Source: Urechis unicinctus (taxonomy: Eukaryota; Annelida; Polychaeta; Xenopneusta; Urechidae). From it: a stretch of 64,000 nt of DNA. A program made the translations under genes and the position numbers. Every line of letters begins with the position of its first letter. Within the stretch, counting starts at the first letter, position 1. This document shows positions 38,940 to 51,631 of this stretch, piece after piece. Under the pieces are notes generated by a model. That model was not told the DNA's origin. It was given only the letters and a program-made list of their open reading frames with translations, and searched no databases. The stretch covers positions 17,261,464 through 17,325,463 of the forward strand of contig CM067357.1 of assembly GCA_034190875.2 (NCBI GenBank). Reading direction: 5' to 3'.

Positions 38940-39345
38940 CCCCCCCACATCTTTACCCTCTCATCAGAGCTACCACTCTCATAGCTTTACCCCTCCTATC
39001 TACATATCCCTCTCATCTCTATATCCCTCTCAACTCTTTTACCCTCTTATCTTTATTACCCCTTTCATCTCTTTACACTCTTATCTTTATACCCTCTTAT
39101 CTCTATATCCCTCTCATCTCTTTTACCCTCTTATCTTTATTACCCCTTTCATCTCTTTACACTCTTATCTTTATACCCTCTTATCTCTGTATCCCTCTCA
39201 TCTCTATACCCCTCTCATCTCTTTACCCTCTTATCTCTATACCCCTCTCATCTCTATACCCCTCTCATCTCTTTACCCTCTTATCTCTATACCCCTCTCA
39301 TCTCTTTACCCCTCTGATCTATATGCGCCTCCCATATCCCTTTGC
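38940..39345 (+). repeat. Pyrimidine-rich tandem repeat
   Basis: Units such as CTCTCATCTCTATACCCCT and CTCTTATCTTTATTACCCC alternate. A 62-bp stretch is itself duplicated (39040-39110 and 39115-39185). The long ORFs across it are artefacts. Confidence 0.9.
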
Positions 39346-39442
39346 CGGTATACAATAGGGTGAAACAATAAGGTGCTTATGGAATCTGCACACATATCCA
39401 ACATCTTATTATTACTTATTTCTTGTTTTTCTTATGGTGTCC

Positions 39443-39640
39443 TTCATTCTTGTGATCTACATAGAAACATTAACCCCTGGGCATTTAAAATCGGCGTATG
39501 CTTTGAGAACATCGTCTTTCAATAGTTGGATGATATCATTCATTGTAGTACCACCATTTTCGTACGCTTCACTTTTGGCAAGTAGCCATGACCTTTCATG
39601 TTCGGGTAGTTTCCTTTTAACATCGGTTTAGCAGTGGCCT
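39443..39640 (-). other. Possible exon-like open stretch, unknown
   Basis: The minus strand reads KRKLPEHERSWLLAKSEAYE, then MNDIIQLLKDDVLKAYADF, then a stop. It looks protein-like, but no family or clear splice sites were recognised. Weak call. Confidence 0.25.
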
Positions 39641-39649
39641 GAACGAACA

Positions 39650-40559
39650 TTAAAAATAATGCATTCACATTTAGAGACGCTAGCAACAATTACATCGTAT
39701 AAATAACAAACAAATCAGTTACTCAGATCATTTGATCTTCATCTTCAACTTCCCTTCCCAAGTCGTCGTCTTCAGCGTCTGGACATGTTTCTGCAAAATG
39801 CAATACCTAAGTTGAACATACTCGGCTTGATGTAGTTAATCACATTAGAAACCGATACCTAAACGCGACCTTATTGCAGATATCAGAGAGCATTGAAGGC
39901 GGATTAGTTATTGCTGAAGCAATTTAACGTCGTGCCCTTTTATTGCAATATTTGAATGTTGGCGCTAACGGTTATAATTGCACTGCCGAGTTTCGTACAC
40001 TTACGCGATAAGCACTTTTCCCATGACTAAATGCGTATCAACAAAGCCCTGGACCAAGCATGAGCCACTTTCTTCTGGGGATTCACTTGCCTTAGCATGT
40101 TGCACACAACTTCCACTGGCCCCTAAATATAACACGTACTTCTACCGCCTATATCTACGTACAAATATCGAAACTAAGTAGGTGATAATTGATTATAACT
40201 GCGAGTGCATTTGCTGGAAAAGCACTATCACTTACCAGCTACTGCGGTGGATCTTGGGAGGCTGATTTTAGTGATCTCTTGGATCCAGTGATGAGGATAG
40301 AGGAAATCCGGAAGTTGTTTAGTGTCGCCAGGCATTTATTATAGTGCTTCAGCTGCACTGTTGTGCTGTGCAGCATTAACTACACAAAGTCATTTCTACC
40401 TCCCTTCGGGTGTAGGCCTGATACCAGAGTCGCTGCCATATGGTGCATTTTGGTCATGGTAATTCTGGAAATGTTAAAATGGTATCAAATCTTAAAGCTG
40501 TTTGTAACACTATGCCCAATATAAATTTTTGACTTCACATAATCACTTCACATCACAGA
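39650..40559. other. No gene seen
   Basis: Nothing recognised; AT-rich. Confidence 0.35.
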
Positions 40560-41060
40560 CAGCATAATACTTACTATGACTAAATATATTTCGCAAAACA
40601 AATGCAGGTTGGCAATTCAAAGCATATTTTAACTCTTCTCGACCCCAGCATGACCGAGCTCCGCTCTCAGTACGCCAGCTAACCCAACGTCCACGACACA
40701 GAGACAAATGGGAGAATGGAATGAGCCTTAACAGATGCTGTGTATTTAGCAATATCTTTTTAGAGGCGCTCATCAATGACTACCTCGGCGGGTCCATAAA
40801 CCACAGCCGTCTTATGGTCATCGACATACACAATATGGTGACCATTTCTTATTTGCGATTTGGCCTTGCACACCTCATCCGTTCTCATATTAAGAATGCA
40901 GCCTGTGCGTTGGTAATTGGCTAATGCAAGACGCGTAATAAGAAAATTGCGCACTTGCGTATGCACGGACATTGTCGTGGTTGCTGCCTGGTTGCTTGAG
41001 TTGCCTGTGAACTTCTGAGATAGCTGGATCTCATCGGGCGTGATAATTTCCGAACCTTTG
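40560..41060 (-). pseudogene. Tyrosine-recombinase-like (Crypton-type) remnant
   Basis: The minus strand reads EIITPDEIQLSQKF, then VRNFLITRLALANYQRTGCI followed by LNMRTDEV, then HHIVYVDDHKTAVVYGPAEV. In Crypton-like and related animal tyrosine-recombinase proteins, the Arg in NYQRTG sits where the first catalytic Arg is expected, and the D-x-KT...GPA block where the conserved Lys strand is expected. A stop after DERL (about 40760) and two more soon after end the frame. The His-x-x-Arg and Tyr motifs are not found. It is probably a decayed transposase or a domesticated relative. Assignment is from pattern memory. Confidence 0.45.
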
Positions 41061-42489
41061 TTCCTCTTTCGTTTCGTTTATCTTTTATTGAGAGACTTAG
41101 TCCATGGGTTACTACTCTTGTAAGTGATGCCAGAGTGGAAAGGTAACGAATATAAAGTTTGAGGGAATTGAGATACATTCTGGCAGGTGTTGGGCAGGCA
41201 TTCCCTCGTCGTTACCTTTGTTTCTACAACATTGGCCAAGGATTCATGGGCCATGTCTAACGGGCCTTCTACTTCTCGCGGCAGGTAAGAAACTTGTGTT
41301 GAGTGTTTTTGCGCCTGGTTAGATCCCTGGAAGCTGATCAGATTGGCCGTGAACCCTGAAAGATGTCGAACGATGTACATGACTTAAGGCGTATTCATAG
41401 AAACAGCCAAAAACAAGATATTGCCGGAGGGGGGGGGATTAAAAACGACAACGTCAGTTTCCTAAAAGAGATTATTAACCAGGACGAATTCCATATCATG
41501 ATTAGTTGTATTCAATGAAGCAACACACGGGATCAAGCCTGCGTGTCATTTGGGAACAGTTGCACATCATTAGAGGTGAAATATAATTGCCGGTGTGGTA
41601 AGGTTAACATTATGACCACTAAGTCCACACAGCACTATTTTGCTTCACAATTTGTGGTTTTTATAACGGATGGAGCGTTTTTTCTACTTATACCTTGTCA
41701 TGACACAAATGAGATGTATCTGGTTCAGCAGCTGAGGAGGATTCTAACTGAAAAACAACTTTATCAAATAGGTTCTATTATTTAAAAAAAACCCAGTTTA
41801 TTGTGAATATCACACAATCGACCAAGCCTTGAGCCCCCAAATAAAGTAATTGTAGTATTCACATAACACGAGGTATTAAAACCACTAGCGCAATGATAAA
41901 ATATGCAATACATTGCAATTTATCTTATTGAAATAGCACTAAGGGTTCAAAAGTTATGACCTTTAAACAAAATTGCACAGGAGACAAAGTTCGAGTTCAA
42001 TGAAATCATTTTTTCATGAAATGACTCCCATTAAAGTTTAATGTAAAGCTGAATACAGTGTCATTACACCTGCTTAACAATCCAACTGTTTCATATTTTC
42101 TCAACAGTTGATGAATTCATACATTTTTGTAATTAACAAAAAATTCTTGAAAAGTCACTTTATTTTTGGCGAGGAAACAATAGCCCGCTTCATATATACA
42201 GTAAAAATACATATGGATGGAGATGGCTAGACAAAACAAACGTCACAACACAATTTAATTCATCCAAATATCATATCTACTTTTGAAATGAACAACATGA
42301 CAAGATAGTGCTAAATAGTTGAATTTCTTACAACTAAATTTGTCAAATGTGTGATTAAATCATATTCCATTTAATGTCCACAGCGATTGTCATTCATACA
42401 AATGTCACAAATTTTTGTATTTTTCAAAATTGCACCATGTTGAGGTACTAACCACATCCTCCCAATTGTGGTTTACACCTCAATGTCAG
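41061..42489. other. No firm gene
   Basis: A minus-strand ORF at 41078-41380 is adjacent to the recombinase remnant and could be its N-terminal part, but shows no motif. A G run lies at 41428. The rest is AT-rich. Confidence 0.35.
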
Positions 42490-43793
42490 CATCGAAGATA
42501 TGCACAGCCTCCTATGGAGGCATTTCGAACCTCACCCATTGAAAGCCTCCACACTGAAGCCAATGAAATGCCTATCCATTTAAGAAGAAACAATCTGGCC
42601 CGTCAATATCCAGTTAAATAAAAAGCAATCCAGACCACCCTGCCTATGACATTATCTTCCACCCCAAATACCAAACATAATACGAAAATAAACCTAATGC
42701 CATACCACCACTTGGTATCCCTATCCAAGAATCACTAAACAACATATGCAATAATCTAGACATAATTGCTCCAAACCAAATCCCCGAAACACTACCCTGG
42801 CAATAGATCACACCAACAATAGACATATCCCTTACCAAATATGATAAATCAAATGATAATGACTTCTTGGTGAAATTTAATGAACTTATACCGACGGATC
42901 CAAAGATGCAAACGCGTGTGGACGCTAGAGTCGTATTAGGGCCTCAGACCCACAAGGAAAGACTGCCTGGTGCAGCATCTGTTTTTACAGCCGAGGTCAC
43001 CGCAATAAGAATGGCGTTGGGCCTTATTGCTCACCATCCCCATGCAGATTTTACAATTTTTAGTGATTCTTTGTCTGCCCTGGAGGCAATTGGGAATGAG
43101 TTATTATCGTGCCATATTGTTGTTGATATTTTAGAAAATCTTACTCGTTTATTCATGCTGGGGAAAAATGTTGAGTTTGTCTGGGACCAAGATCCCATTT
43201 ACAGACTTAAAACTGCAAGTCGTCAAACTTTTGAAACAGAAATGGCAGGACCAGTGGGATGAATCCATTCCCAACTAACTTTACGAAATCCAGCCTCAAC
43301 TTGGGGAGTGGTCACACAGCTGCAGAGAGAGCCGAAGAGAAGAGGTCGTTCTTGCTCGCGCTTGTATAGGACACACCTATACAACTCATGCCTTTCTACT
43401 GAGGGACGAGCCCATCCCTGAATGTATTCCTTGTCAATGCACCTACACGGTCAAGCACATTCTCATCCAATGTGCTGATTTGATTTTGATCCGAAACCCT
43501 TTCAGAATTGTTTGAAAGGGTGAATCCATCCAAGATACTTGGATTCATAAGAAAAAATTGGACTTTTTTTTTATAGATTTTAGATCATACAATTCTCATT
43601 AATTCAGTATAGTTCAAATTAATATAATTCAATTCATACAATTCAATTAATACTAATGGGTTTAATTTTAGTCAGTTTTAACCCTTCACTCCTTCTTATC
43701 CTTTCGTACTCGTATTTACCCCTCCTTAAGTAGGCACCATATAACACACTAGTGTTGGTGTGCCGTTAAACCCCATACTTACCTTACCTTACC
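42490..43793 (+). mobile_element. 5'-truncated LINE copy with internal deletion
   Basis: It begins near the same point of the LINE as the copy at 33325 and is closely similar to it (GCATTTCGAACCTCACCCAT). The RNase H part (42867-43262) includes FTAEVTAIRMALGL and FSDSLSALEA, but about 100 bp are missing after VEFVW, removing the SH..GN and ERAD motifs. It ends with the hairpin and ACCTTACCTTACC tail. Confidence 0.8.
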
Positions 43794-43884
43794 GACAATC
43801 GATAGGGACATGACTGTCTTTCAAGTATTGTGCCACCATCAATCCAAGCGAGTTCAGCTGGGCGGCATATAGGTAGTTCTTGCC

Positions 43885-44288
43885 CATTGTGGTTCAAGTG
43901 GTTGAATAGGCCCACTGTATCCTCCTGCATGTCGTAAGAGGCGACTTACAGGGGACAACCTGTTGGCCGTGGGTTGCGAATCGTGTCGGTGGACAATGGG
44001 ATCCATGTGGTTGAGGGGATCGGTCCTTGTGAGGGTCATGTCTGCAACACACCGCTTTGGCCCGGATTTCACCTAGACGAGAGGCTGGAATGGCCTGGTC
44101 CAGTCAATCGGCTTGTGGTGACTTGCCCTAGGATAATCGTTTACATTTTTATCTTTTCCATCTCCATTTTCATTTATCCTAGAAGGCGGCTGCTTAATCA
44201 GGTCAATCTCATCTATTAACCTTTCATGGCACCATATAACACATGAGTGTTGGTGTGCCGTTAAACCCTATACCTACCTTACCTTACC
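43885..44288 (+). mobile_element. SINE-like element, nearly complete
   Basis: It contains CCTGCATGTCGTAAGAGGCG, GGGTTGCGAATCGTGTCGG, CTGGTCCAGTCAATCGGC, GGCGGCTGCTTAATCAGG and the tail GGTGTGCCGTTAAACCC...CCTTACC. It follows the LINE copy by about 90 bp. One of the best-preserved copies. Confidence 0.85.
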
Positions 44289-47080
44289 GATGAATGTTGT
44301 ACAATGTTTTATACATAGGAACTGGTACAGATGCGTTTGGGTAGATATATCTAACAGAGGCTATTATTTGATCAAATCATGATTAGACGTTGTCTAATAA
44401 CCTTAATCCAAGCCTGTAAGAAAGGTTCTCATAGTATTTGACGCATGTAAAACTGGGGCCGAAAACTGGAGAAATTTTCGTGGAAAGAATAAATACCATA
44501 TTTAATCAGAGACAGCCACCAACAGACTAGCAAGGAAATATAACTGCGTTGAGTGCTGTACTTATGAATGAATTAATTGAAGTGCGATTCCTACAGCAAA
44601 ATGGATATTGTTCTTTGTCCATAAAGTTTGTGATCAGATGCTTTGGATTGACATGAATGAAAACGCTAAGTTTTTTTTAACCAATCTCCGGAAGAACACT
44701 TGATATTCGAATAATCTCTAACTTTTTGGCGAAATTCCACTCCGAATTCTGGTAGTTGCCAACTACCGATCTCTTGCATAATGTTATTGTCATCTGCCTG
44801 TTAATACATTTCACAAGTGAGTCAATGTATACTAGATTTAAACTGTATAACTTTCCGACCTAGTTGGCTCTTCCTTTTCTTTATTCAGCATCATTAAATG
44901 TTTGTTTGCAACCGCTGTTAATGCCATATTGTAAATTAGTAGAAAAAAATTAATCGCCTCCCATATTTTAGATGATTATGCATATTTACAAGTTATTGCA
45001 CTTGCATTATGAAGCCCTCACTGAAAATCATAATGTCCAAATTCATGTGTTGGATGGTGGTTAAAAATAAAGACAGTTCTCTTCCGGTCTACATGGTGTC
45101 GTCCTCGCTTGGGTGTCTCTCAATATAGTTATTTAGATATAACATAATAATGGTCATAATGAAAGGTATCATTTAAATTCAAAACGCCTCCTTTGCATTA
45201 TGTCTATACTGAGGTATATACCGCTTGGTATAAATACATTCTTTATTTAGAGGTGGGACAGTAACATGTGCCATGGACATAATGCCATGAACTTATTGTT
45301 ACACCACAAGTGATCTCATGTCTCCACTGTCAGTCCTTTCCCTGGGAGTCACCCGCTAATATGGATCTCATATAGTTATCTGTTGGAGGCATTAGCTAGA
45401 GGGCGTTTGAGTGAGTGAGAGGGTAAGCGAGGGAGTGTTTATCATTGATCACTTTTATGAATGAATCTACTTCCTAGACAATACACATAGGGTATATTCA
45501 TTCATTCAGACGTTAGCATCGCCAAAATGTTTTAATATCTGCTCCCCGCTGCATAATGACATTGGACACTATATCATAATGTTCGTTATTGACCTATATT
45601 CAAACCTTGTAATTCACCATATGTTTAATTTGCTATTGTATGGCGAGGGGTTCTGGTTAAGAAATGCCTTCTCCTACATAGTAAAACTACTTGTAGATTC
45701 CTGAGCGCGAACAACACAAGTATTCGCCCATGAGGCTTGGTGACTCTTTTGACACTAAGACCATATAATCACACTTATACATCAGTTCAATGCTGCCAAT
45801 ATACAGCGTATAAGCAACATTGCACCACTGGAACCTTCACATAGGTTCATATTTGTATGGCTAAAAGACTATCCCGGTTTGCGTTTCGAAAAAAACTTTG
45901 ACAGCCATCAATATTCTTTGTCTAACAAAACAGTCAACCAAAGGCGGCAAAGGAAAATTATATGCTGTTAAATTATCTGATACTAGAAAATGTAGCTATG
46001 ATGAATTGATTAATCTTGCTGGCAAATAATTAGTTCCCGTGAGATGAGTCCTGCCTGATCATCCAGCAATCACTTCTACATCCGGATCTATATTTTATGT
46101 CACTGCAATTCACTGTCGAGGAAATCTATCACTTACTGTGATATTTTTTTCGATTAATTTTGACGACACTTGCGACATTGTGTATAACTATCGTTGATGC
46201 CTGTGTATGATAATTATAGCTTAAGTTTTAGCATAATTTCTTAACTAGAGAGATCTGAATCATTACAGTTTCATGAAATTATTTTTCATACAACTAATGT
46301 GGTCTTAGGAGATTGCTTACATAGGTCTTGCTAAAGTGCTTTGCGAGGTCATTGATTTATCATGTGATATCGACTGGGTTATTCCACCTTGGTTTCGGAA
46401 AGATTTCTCACTGAAACCTATGTGCCGTGAATCCACATTGCTTCTAAAATGATGCCCCAGACAAATGCAGTAATACTTATTCTGCAAGTAAATTATGTCC
46501 TTGAATCACAGTGCTACTCGAGAGTTATCAGCTGCAACAACCACTGCATCAAGCATTCATGTGACGGCATATTACATGGCCAATCGTCTTTGGTGCTACG
46601 GCAGTTCATCTATCCGTGCAGGGTAAAGGTTGTAAGATATATCCATGCTTTCACATAAATCTTTAATCACGGAAATGTTTTAAATTATTTATCAGACTAG
46701 TAAATTACCAATTACGCCAATATAGAATGATACAATAGATGAGAATACCATGGTGCATAAATTAGTACCATCTACAATAAACAGAATGTGTTGAATTGAT
46801 CAAGAGTTATTTGAGGCGTGAGAATTATACAACGGTTAATACAGTAGTTCTCTATATAATATATGCAGTTAAAGTCACATTAGTCACATGGTATATGCAG
46901 CATCCGGTGAGAAAGCCTACATATTCAATTTGATATCATGAGACATAGTAGAATGTGTTGTTGGTGGCACAAGCCAAACAGAAAATGACACGAGGTGTAT
47001 CAACGGTTACACTATATAACAAACTTGTATATTCATTTCATTTATGTGGCTACGTAATCTAAAGAACTCGATTTCATGAT
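44289..47080. other. 2.8 kb with no recognisable gene
   Basis: AT-rich, no repeats of this window. Presumed 3' flank of the C-type lectin gene, which is read leftwards. Confidence 0.45.
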
Positions 47081-47893
47081 TTAGCACAGAATGCTACTGT
47101 GCACGTCATCGATGCTAGGCTGGATTATTAATCCATCCCTAGCCGACCTTTTGCAGAGGTACTGAAACTGTAGATGGCATGCTATATCGTTTAACTTCAA
47201 ATTGGAACTAAAGCCCAGGAAGTTCTCTTTACCGCCAAAGTTACTTGGTTGAGCAGTATTCCAATCAGTGAAGCCAGCATCCAGTCTGGAGATTTCCGGG
47301 TTGGCCCATAACCAGCATCCTTCGTTCTGCTCGTCGGTTCCTGACACGAAGACATGCTGTGCCAACCAAGCAGAATATCACATAGAATATCAGTCTACTT
47401 CAGTTGTTGTTAATGACAACGATATCGTGCAAAACGCATTTCTGTTTGTATAAATCTTACAACATGCAAACACCAGGTGTCCTGTATTGCTGATGATAAT
47501 AATATTAAATAAGTAAGCAATAAGAATATATAAAAGTAGCGAACAATCTGCGTTCCTATTTATTGACAAGCGACCAGCAGTCATTACAGTATGTGTGGCG
47601 GTATTGATGTTCATCCGTTGTAGACATGATTCATGCTTCAGTTTAAGACTTACCGACGGAACAAGTGGTTGAAGCCAGGATCGCAGCAAGTCCTGTTCAT
47701 CAGCACTAGTAATGGATGCCAACTGGAAACCGTGACCGTATAAAGGACAGAGGTCACGAGCAGTGTGCCACTTGGCAGGATTCAGACCAACGTACGAAGA
47801 TTCCTGGGTGTCAAGGAGCGCAATGTTCCTACTTGTCATCGACACTTGTAATGGAGTATTCAAATGATCAGCAGAAATGTTGACATCAAGCAA
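47081..47893 (-). CDS. C-type lectin-like domain, two exons
   Basis: Exon A (about 47893-47654, minus) carries WHTARDLCPLYGHGFQLASI and TSADEQDLLRSWL. The donor GTAAGT follows at 47653. Exon B (47356-47081) starts after TTGGTTGGCACAG and reads HVFVSGTDEQNEGCWLW, FTDWNTAQPSNFGG, LNDIACHLQFQYLCK. This is the classic CTLD fold: the first Cys in ARDLC, the last pair in IAC...YLC, W-A/GF-T-W-N, and the phase-0 intron is 297 bp. The Ca-site tripeptide is QPS instead of EPN or QPD, so normal mannose or galactose binding is doubtful. Such proteins are often secreted defence or matrix lectins. No signal peptide was found, and the first exon(s) must lie to the right. No stop or shift was seen. Confidence 0.8.
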
Positions 47894-47899
47894 ATATAA

Positions 47900-48590
47900 G
47901 GAGTTATTTTATTGTTTGTTCCCTGATTTCGATAATACTGTGACCGTCCATATCGATTAAATTTTATGTATTAACCGTAATAAGCGACGTCAACCAGTGG
48001 GGAGTCATCATCCCAACGCCCCACAAATAACAAACTTCGATATCTGAAGTAAATGTTCCAAACGGGTTAGTTTCCAAATTAAATGGTCTCAGTGTAACTA
48101 AAAAAGCCCTTTGAAGTTAACATTCCCAACCCCAATCCATTCCCATACAATTAACATACGCCCGTTTGATCATGCATATTTTTGCTGTCATTCAAATGGC
48201 CAGTGAATTTTGCTGACTATGCTCCCCTCAATTCAATTACATAATTGACGATTCTTTATGCTCCAATCGGGAATATAAGTACAATCAACATTAATGGTAA
48301 ATCCTCCAAAGACAAGGACATTATTGCTTTTCGAGAATTGGTTAAATGTCGAATAAAAAACATCTCTGAAAAAGTTCTTCTCGCTTTGATTTTATTTGGT
48401 TATTCATGTTGTGTAGTAATTTATACATATATTTTTATAGATAAAATAATAATTGTATATTAATTGCTAAGTGAGTTGTTATGAAAGATAAAGACGGCCT
48501 TTGATGTGTGATGGCGAGGTTGGTGTAGGACAAAATGGTGAGGCGTGTTGTTGTGTCATATTGAGACTCATCCTTGTCCTTGTCTCTGTT
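47900..48590. other. No gene seen
   Basis: An ORF at 48245-48463 has a hydrophobic C-terminal half but no other support. Confidence 0.35.
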
Positions 48591-48639
48591 ATACAGCTCC
48601 CCTGTCACCTCCCCGGATCAGTGCGGCTGGCACATGACG

Positions 48640-49260
48640 TAAGGAGATCCACCTGGAAGACATGGTCCTCCACAGAGACACGCTGACGAGTATGTCATGC
48701 ACGTTGTCATTGCGCGTCGTCCGTGGTATTATTACGTCTCGTGAATGCATTACGCTGTATTATACAGAACATGCCCACCTTACAAGCTGTCGGTCTGGAG
48801 CTGAGTACACGTGATGAAGCTGCCAGCATCACGTTGTCACGCATCCAGCGTCGCGTGTCTGTCGATGTTGCTGAACCCTGATGGCCGGTGTGAGATGGAG
48901 GTCATCAGAGACTACACCGAGTGATGCAGTACTGGTTGACCTGGCATGGCGAGTGTGTAGACACGACCGCCTCATCACACTAACACTAGTGGGTCCCTAT
49001 AATGACCCTATCAACGTGACGTTTCCTGGGTCAGCTCGTCGATGAGCCACACAACGTACGTCACATCTACACAAGCGGTGATGTTGAGTCAGTGGACCAT
49101 GATGTAGTGAGGCACTTCACGGGCGACCTGCGGCAGGTCAGGCGAGGTGGTGAGGGAGTGTTCTTCACACCACTGGTATACAGCGACTATCTACTGACCT
49201 CCATCCCCAGTCATGTCAAGGAGGGCCTAAATCGGACGTATGATTCTCCCGATTAGTCCC
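48640..49260 (+). pseudogene. Decayed protein of unknown family in GC-richer DNA
   Basis: Successive open stretches lie in different frames: EIHLEDMVLHRDTLTSM and LRVVRGIITSRECITLYY (48647-48815); LQAVGLELSTRDEAASITLS (48780-48880); SDAVLVDLAWRVCRHDRLIT then LTLVGPYNDPINVTFPG (about 48920-49035); and VDEPHNVRHIYTSGDVESVD, FTGDLRQVRRGGEGVFF, TPLVYSDYLLTSIPSH ending in TAG near 49257. Together they look like one protein with three or four frameshifts. The stretch is visibly richer in GC than its flanks. I do not recognise the family. Confidence 0.4.
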
Positions 49261-50415
49261 CCCTGATGTGTATATATCTTATGGTGATGCACGTGAACAT
49301 GATGTGATGTTGAGTCACTCAATCTGGCAGCCATGTTAGGCTAAAATGTCATTCTGTTTTGTTGACTCACGTTATGACTGTTAATAATCTTACACTAAAT
49401 TATCGTGATGTGTACAACAGAATTCACCCAGTTGTTTGTATAGACCTTTAATGGTGTATTTATATTTTCCTGATGTTATAGAAGTGACTATGCCTCTATG
49501 GAACTGCTTATGATGATTGCTGTGTTACCTTTGTGTCATACTGTATACCATGATGCTTCATAGCAATGATTGAATTCATTGGAATTATATGCATGCATCG
49601 TTTCCTCTAAAAATCTGAAATAGAACCCTATATGGTATGTTACGCAAGTCATATGTTGTTTGTAATGGCCGGTGATTTAAGTTGGTTGTTTATGTTGCAT
49701 ATTGCTCTATCAACAGTTGCCGCCAATGATAATCACACTGTTGTCAGACTGGACATGCTTTGGATAGAAATGAACTGTTCAAGTGTTTTCATCTTATGTA
49801 ATATATAAGTGACTTGACTCTGTTTGTGAATTCATTTTATGGATGCATTGAGAATTTACATTTTTGTTTTTCACTGTCATATTGTAAGCAATTGTGTTCT
49901 ATAGCACTGATTACATTTTATGAATCATTTATACTAGTCATTATAGAATTATCTTGTGTTACGTTAAGTTCAGCTGGTGTTGCTGTTCACGCTTTTAACC
50001 TGGATGATAATCATGTGATCAACATTGAGTAAGACATTTTTATTCATGCAATTGTGTTGTGTGGTGACATTTGTTGTTGCCACCAGAAGGGTTGTCAAGA
50101 CATACGAATTGTGGGAAGATTTCTTGATTATTTTTTGGTTGTACTGATGGCATGCCTATGCAGAGTACAGCTATATAGGAAGAAATGGCGTGTCAGTATC
50201 TTACATAAACTATAAGGGTTTCATCTGCTGTTGCCTTCAGCATCAGTCGCCAGCTTAGAACCGCCCAATACTGGCTTAGACCCGCCCTAACAAATGTATT
50301 CAGGTAAACCACAGAGCACCTGATATGGTAGTATCAGATGAAAGCATCAGAGAGGCCAAAGCCAAGCTATTGGCACCTGTACATCTTAATGTGCCTCTGG
50401 CTGAAGTGAAAGGTA
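49261..50415. other. No gene seen
   Basis: AT-rich. ORF 49814-50032 has no motif. Confidence 0.4.
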
Positions 50416-51610
50416 AGGTAAGTATAGGGTTTAACGGCACACCAACACTAGTGTGTTATTTGGTGCCTACTTAAGGAGGGGTAAATACGAGTACGAAAGG
50501 ATAAGAAGGAGTCAAGGTTTAAAACTTACTAAAAATTAAACCCAGTAGTATTAATTGATTTATATTAATTGAATTATATGAATTATGTATAATAATTTGA
50601 GAATTGTATGGTCTAAAATCTATACAAAAGTCCAATCTCTCTTATGAATCCAAGTATCTTGGATGGATTCACACTTTCAAACAATTCTGAAAGGGTTTGA
50701 ACCCGGAAGAAGCGATTTCGGATCAAAATCAAATCAGCACATTCAACGAGAATGTGCTTGACGTTGTAGGTACATTGACAAGGAATGCATTCAGGGTTGG
50801 GCTCATCCCTTAGTAGAAAGGCATGAGTTGTATAGGTGTGTCCTATACGAGCGCGAGCAAGAATAATTTCCTCTCTTCTGCTCTCTCTGCAGCTCTGTGG
50901 CCACTCCCCAAGTAAGGGTTGAATTTCGTGGAGTTTGTTTGGGATGGATTCATCCCACTGGTCCTGCCATTTCTGTTTAAAAAATTGGACGACCTGAGGT
51001 TTAAAGTCTGTAAAGGGGACTTTGACCTCAGTCACATTCATGTTGAGGGCTTCCTTGGCAGCTCTGTCTGCCCTTTCATTACCATGGATAGCAACATGAC
51101 TCGGAACCCACGATCTGTCAATTAAGAATATAAAAGCACAACATTTAAAATAAAACCATTACGTAAATTACTCCCTGTTATTTCTTCCAGGGCAGACAGG
51201 GAGTCGGAAAATACAACAAAACGCTTTTTACTTGATTGGGCAATAAGGCAAAGTGAAATGGAAAGAGCTTTAAGCTCGGCGTGGAAAATTGACAGCGGAG
51301 GTGATAGCCTCATGGTAAAAACAGATTTCCCCATAATGGCTGCAGCTGCAATTTCATTGTCTTCTTTTGAACCGTCTGTGTAAATGGCAGCACGGTACGA
51401 ATAGTAGCGAATAGTAGCGTTGACTTTAACAGGCATCTGGCGTGGCTGGGTCGGTCCACTTCAACAAACGGGAGTCACCTGATGTTTTTAGGGTACTCCA
51501 GCCAACCCCTCAATTCCTTTGCCAATGGCAAATGGGCTAAGCGTCGTAAGTGAACGATCTTGTTCAGTGTTTGAAATAACAAGAAATCTTGGCCATTTGG
51601 ACGAGGTATC
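50416..51610 (-). mobile_element. Internally deleted LINE copy (ORF1 start fused to RNase H end)
   Basis: Read leftwards, 51610-51440 matches LINE ORF1 (equivalent to about 23350-23540, including the GGGATTGAGGGGTTGGCTGG-like phrase). At about 51420 it jumps to the RNase H domain (equivalent to about 27405). Most of ORF2 is therefore missing while both flanks are kept. RNase H motifs YTDGSKEDN, HAELKAL and SDSLSALEE are followed by a small deletion removing the SH..GN motif. The C-terminal 142 codons (51041-50613) are open and include CIPCQC...HILVEC. It ends with the hairpin and GGTAAGGTAAGT (complement of the TTACC tail). Confidence 0.8.
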
Positions 51611-51631
51611 TAGTGAGTGAGTGAAGTAAGG

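Noticed and set aside
38782-39363. ORFs of 168 and 193 codons
   Set aside because: Most of their length is a pyrimidine-rich tandem repeat (CTCTCATCTCTATACCCCT-like), open in several frames with no domain.
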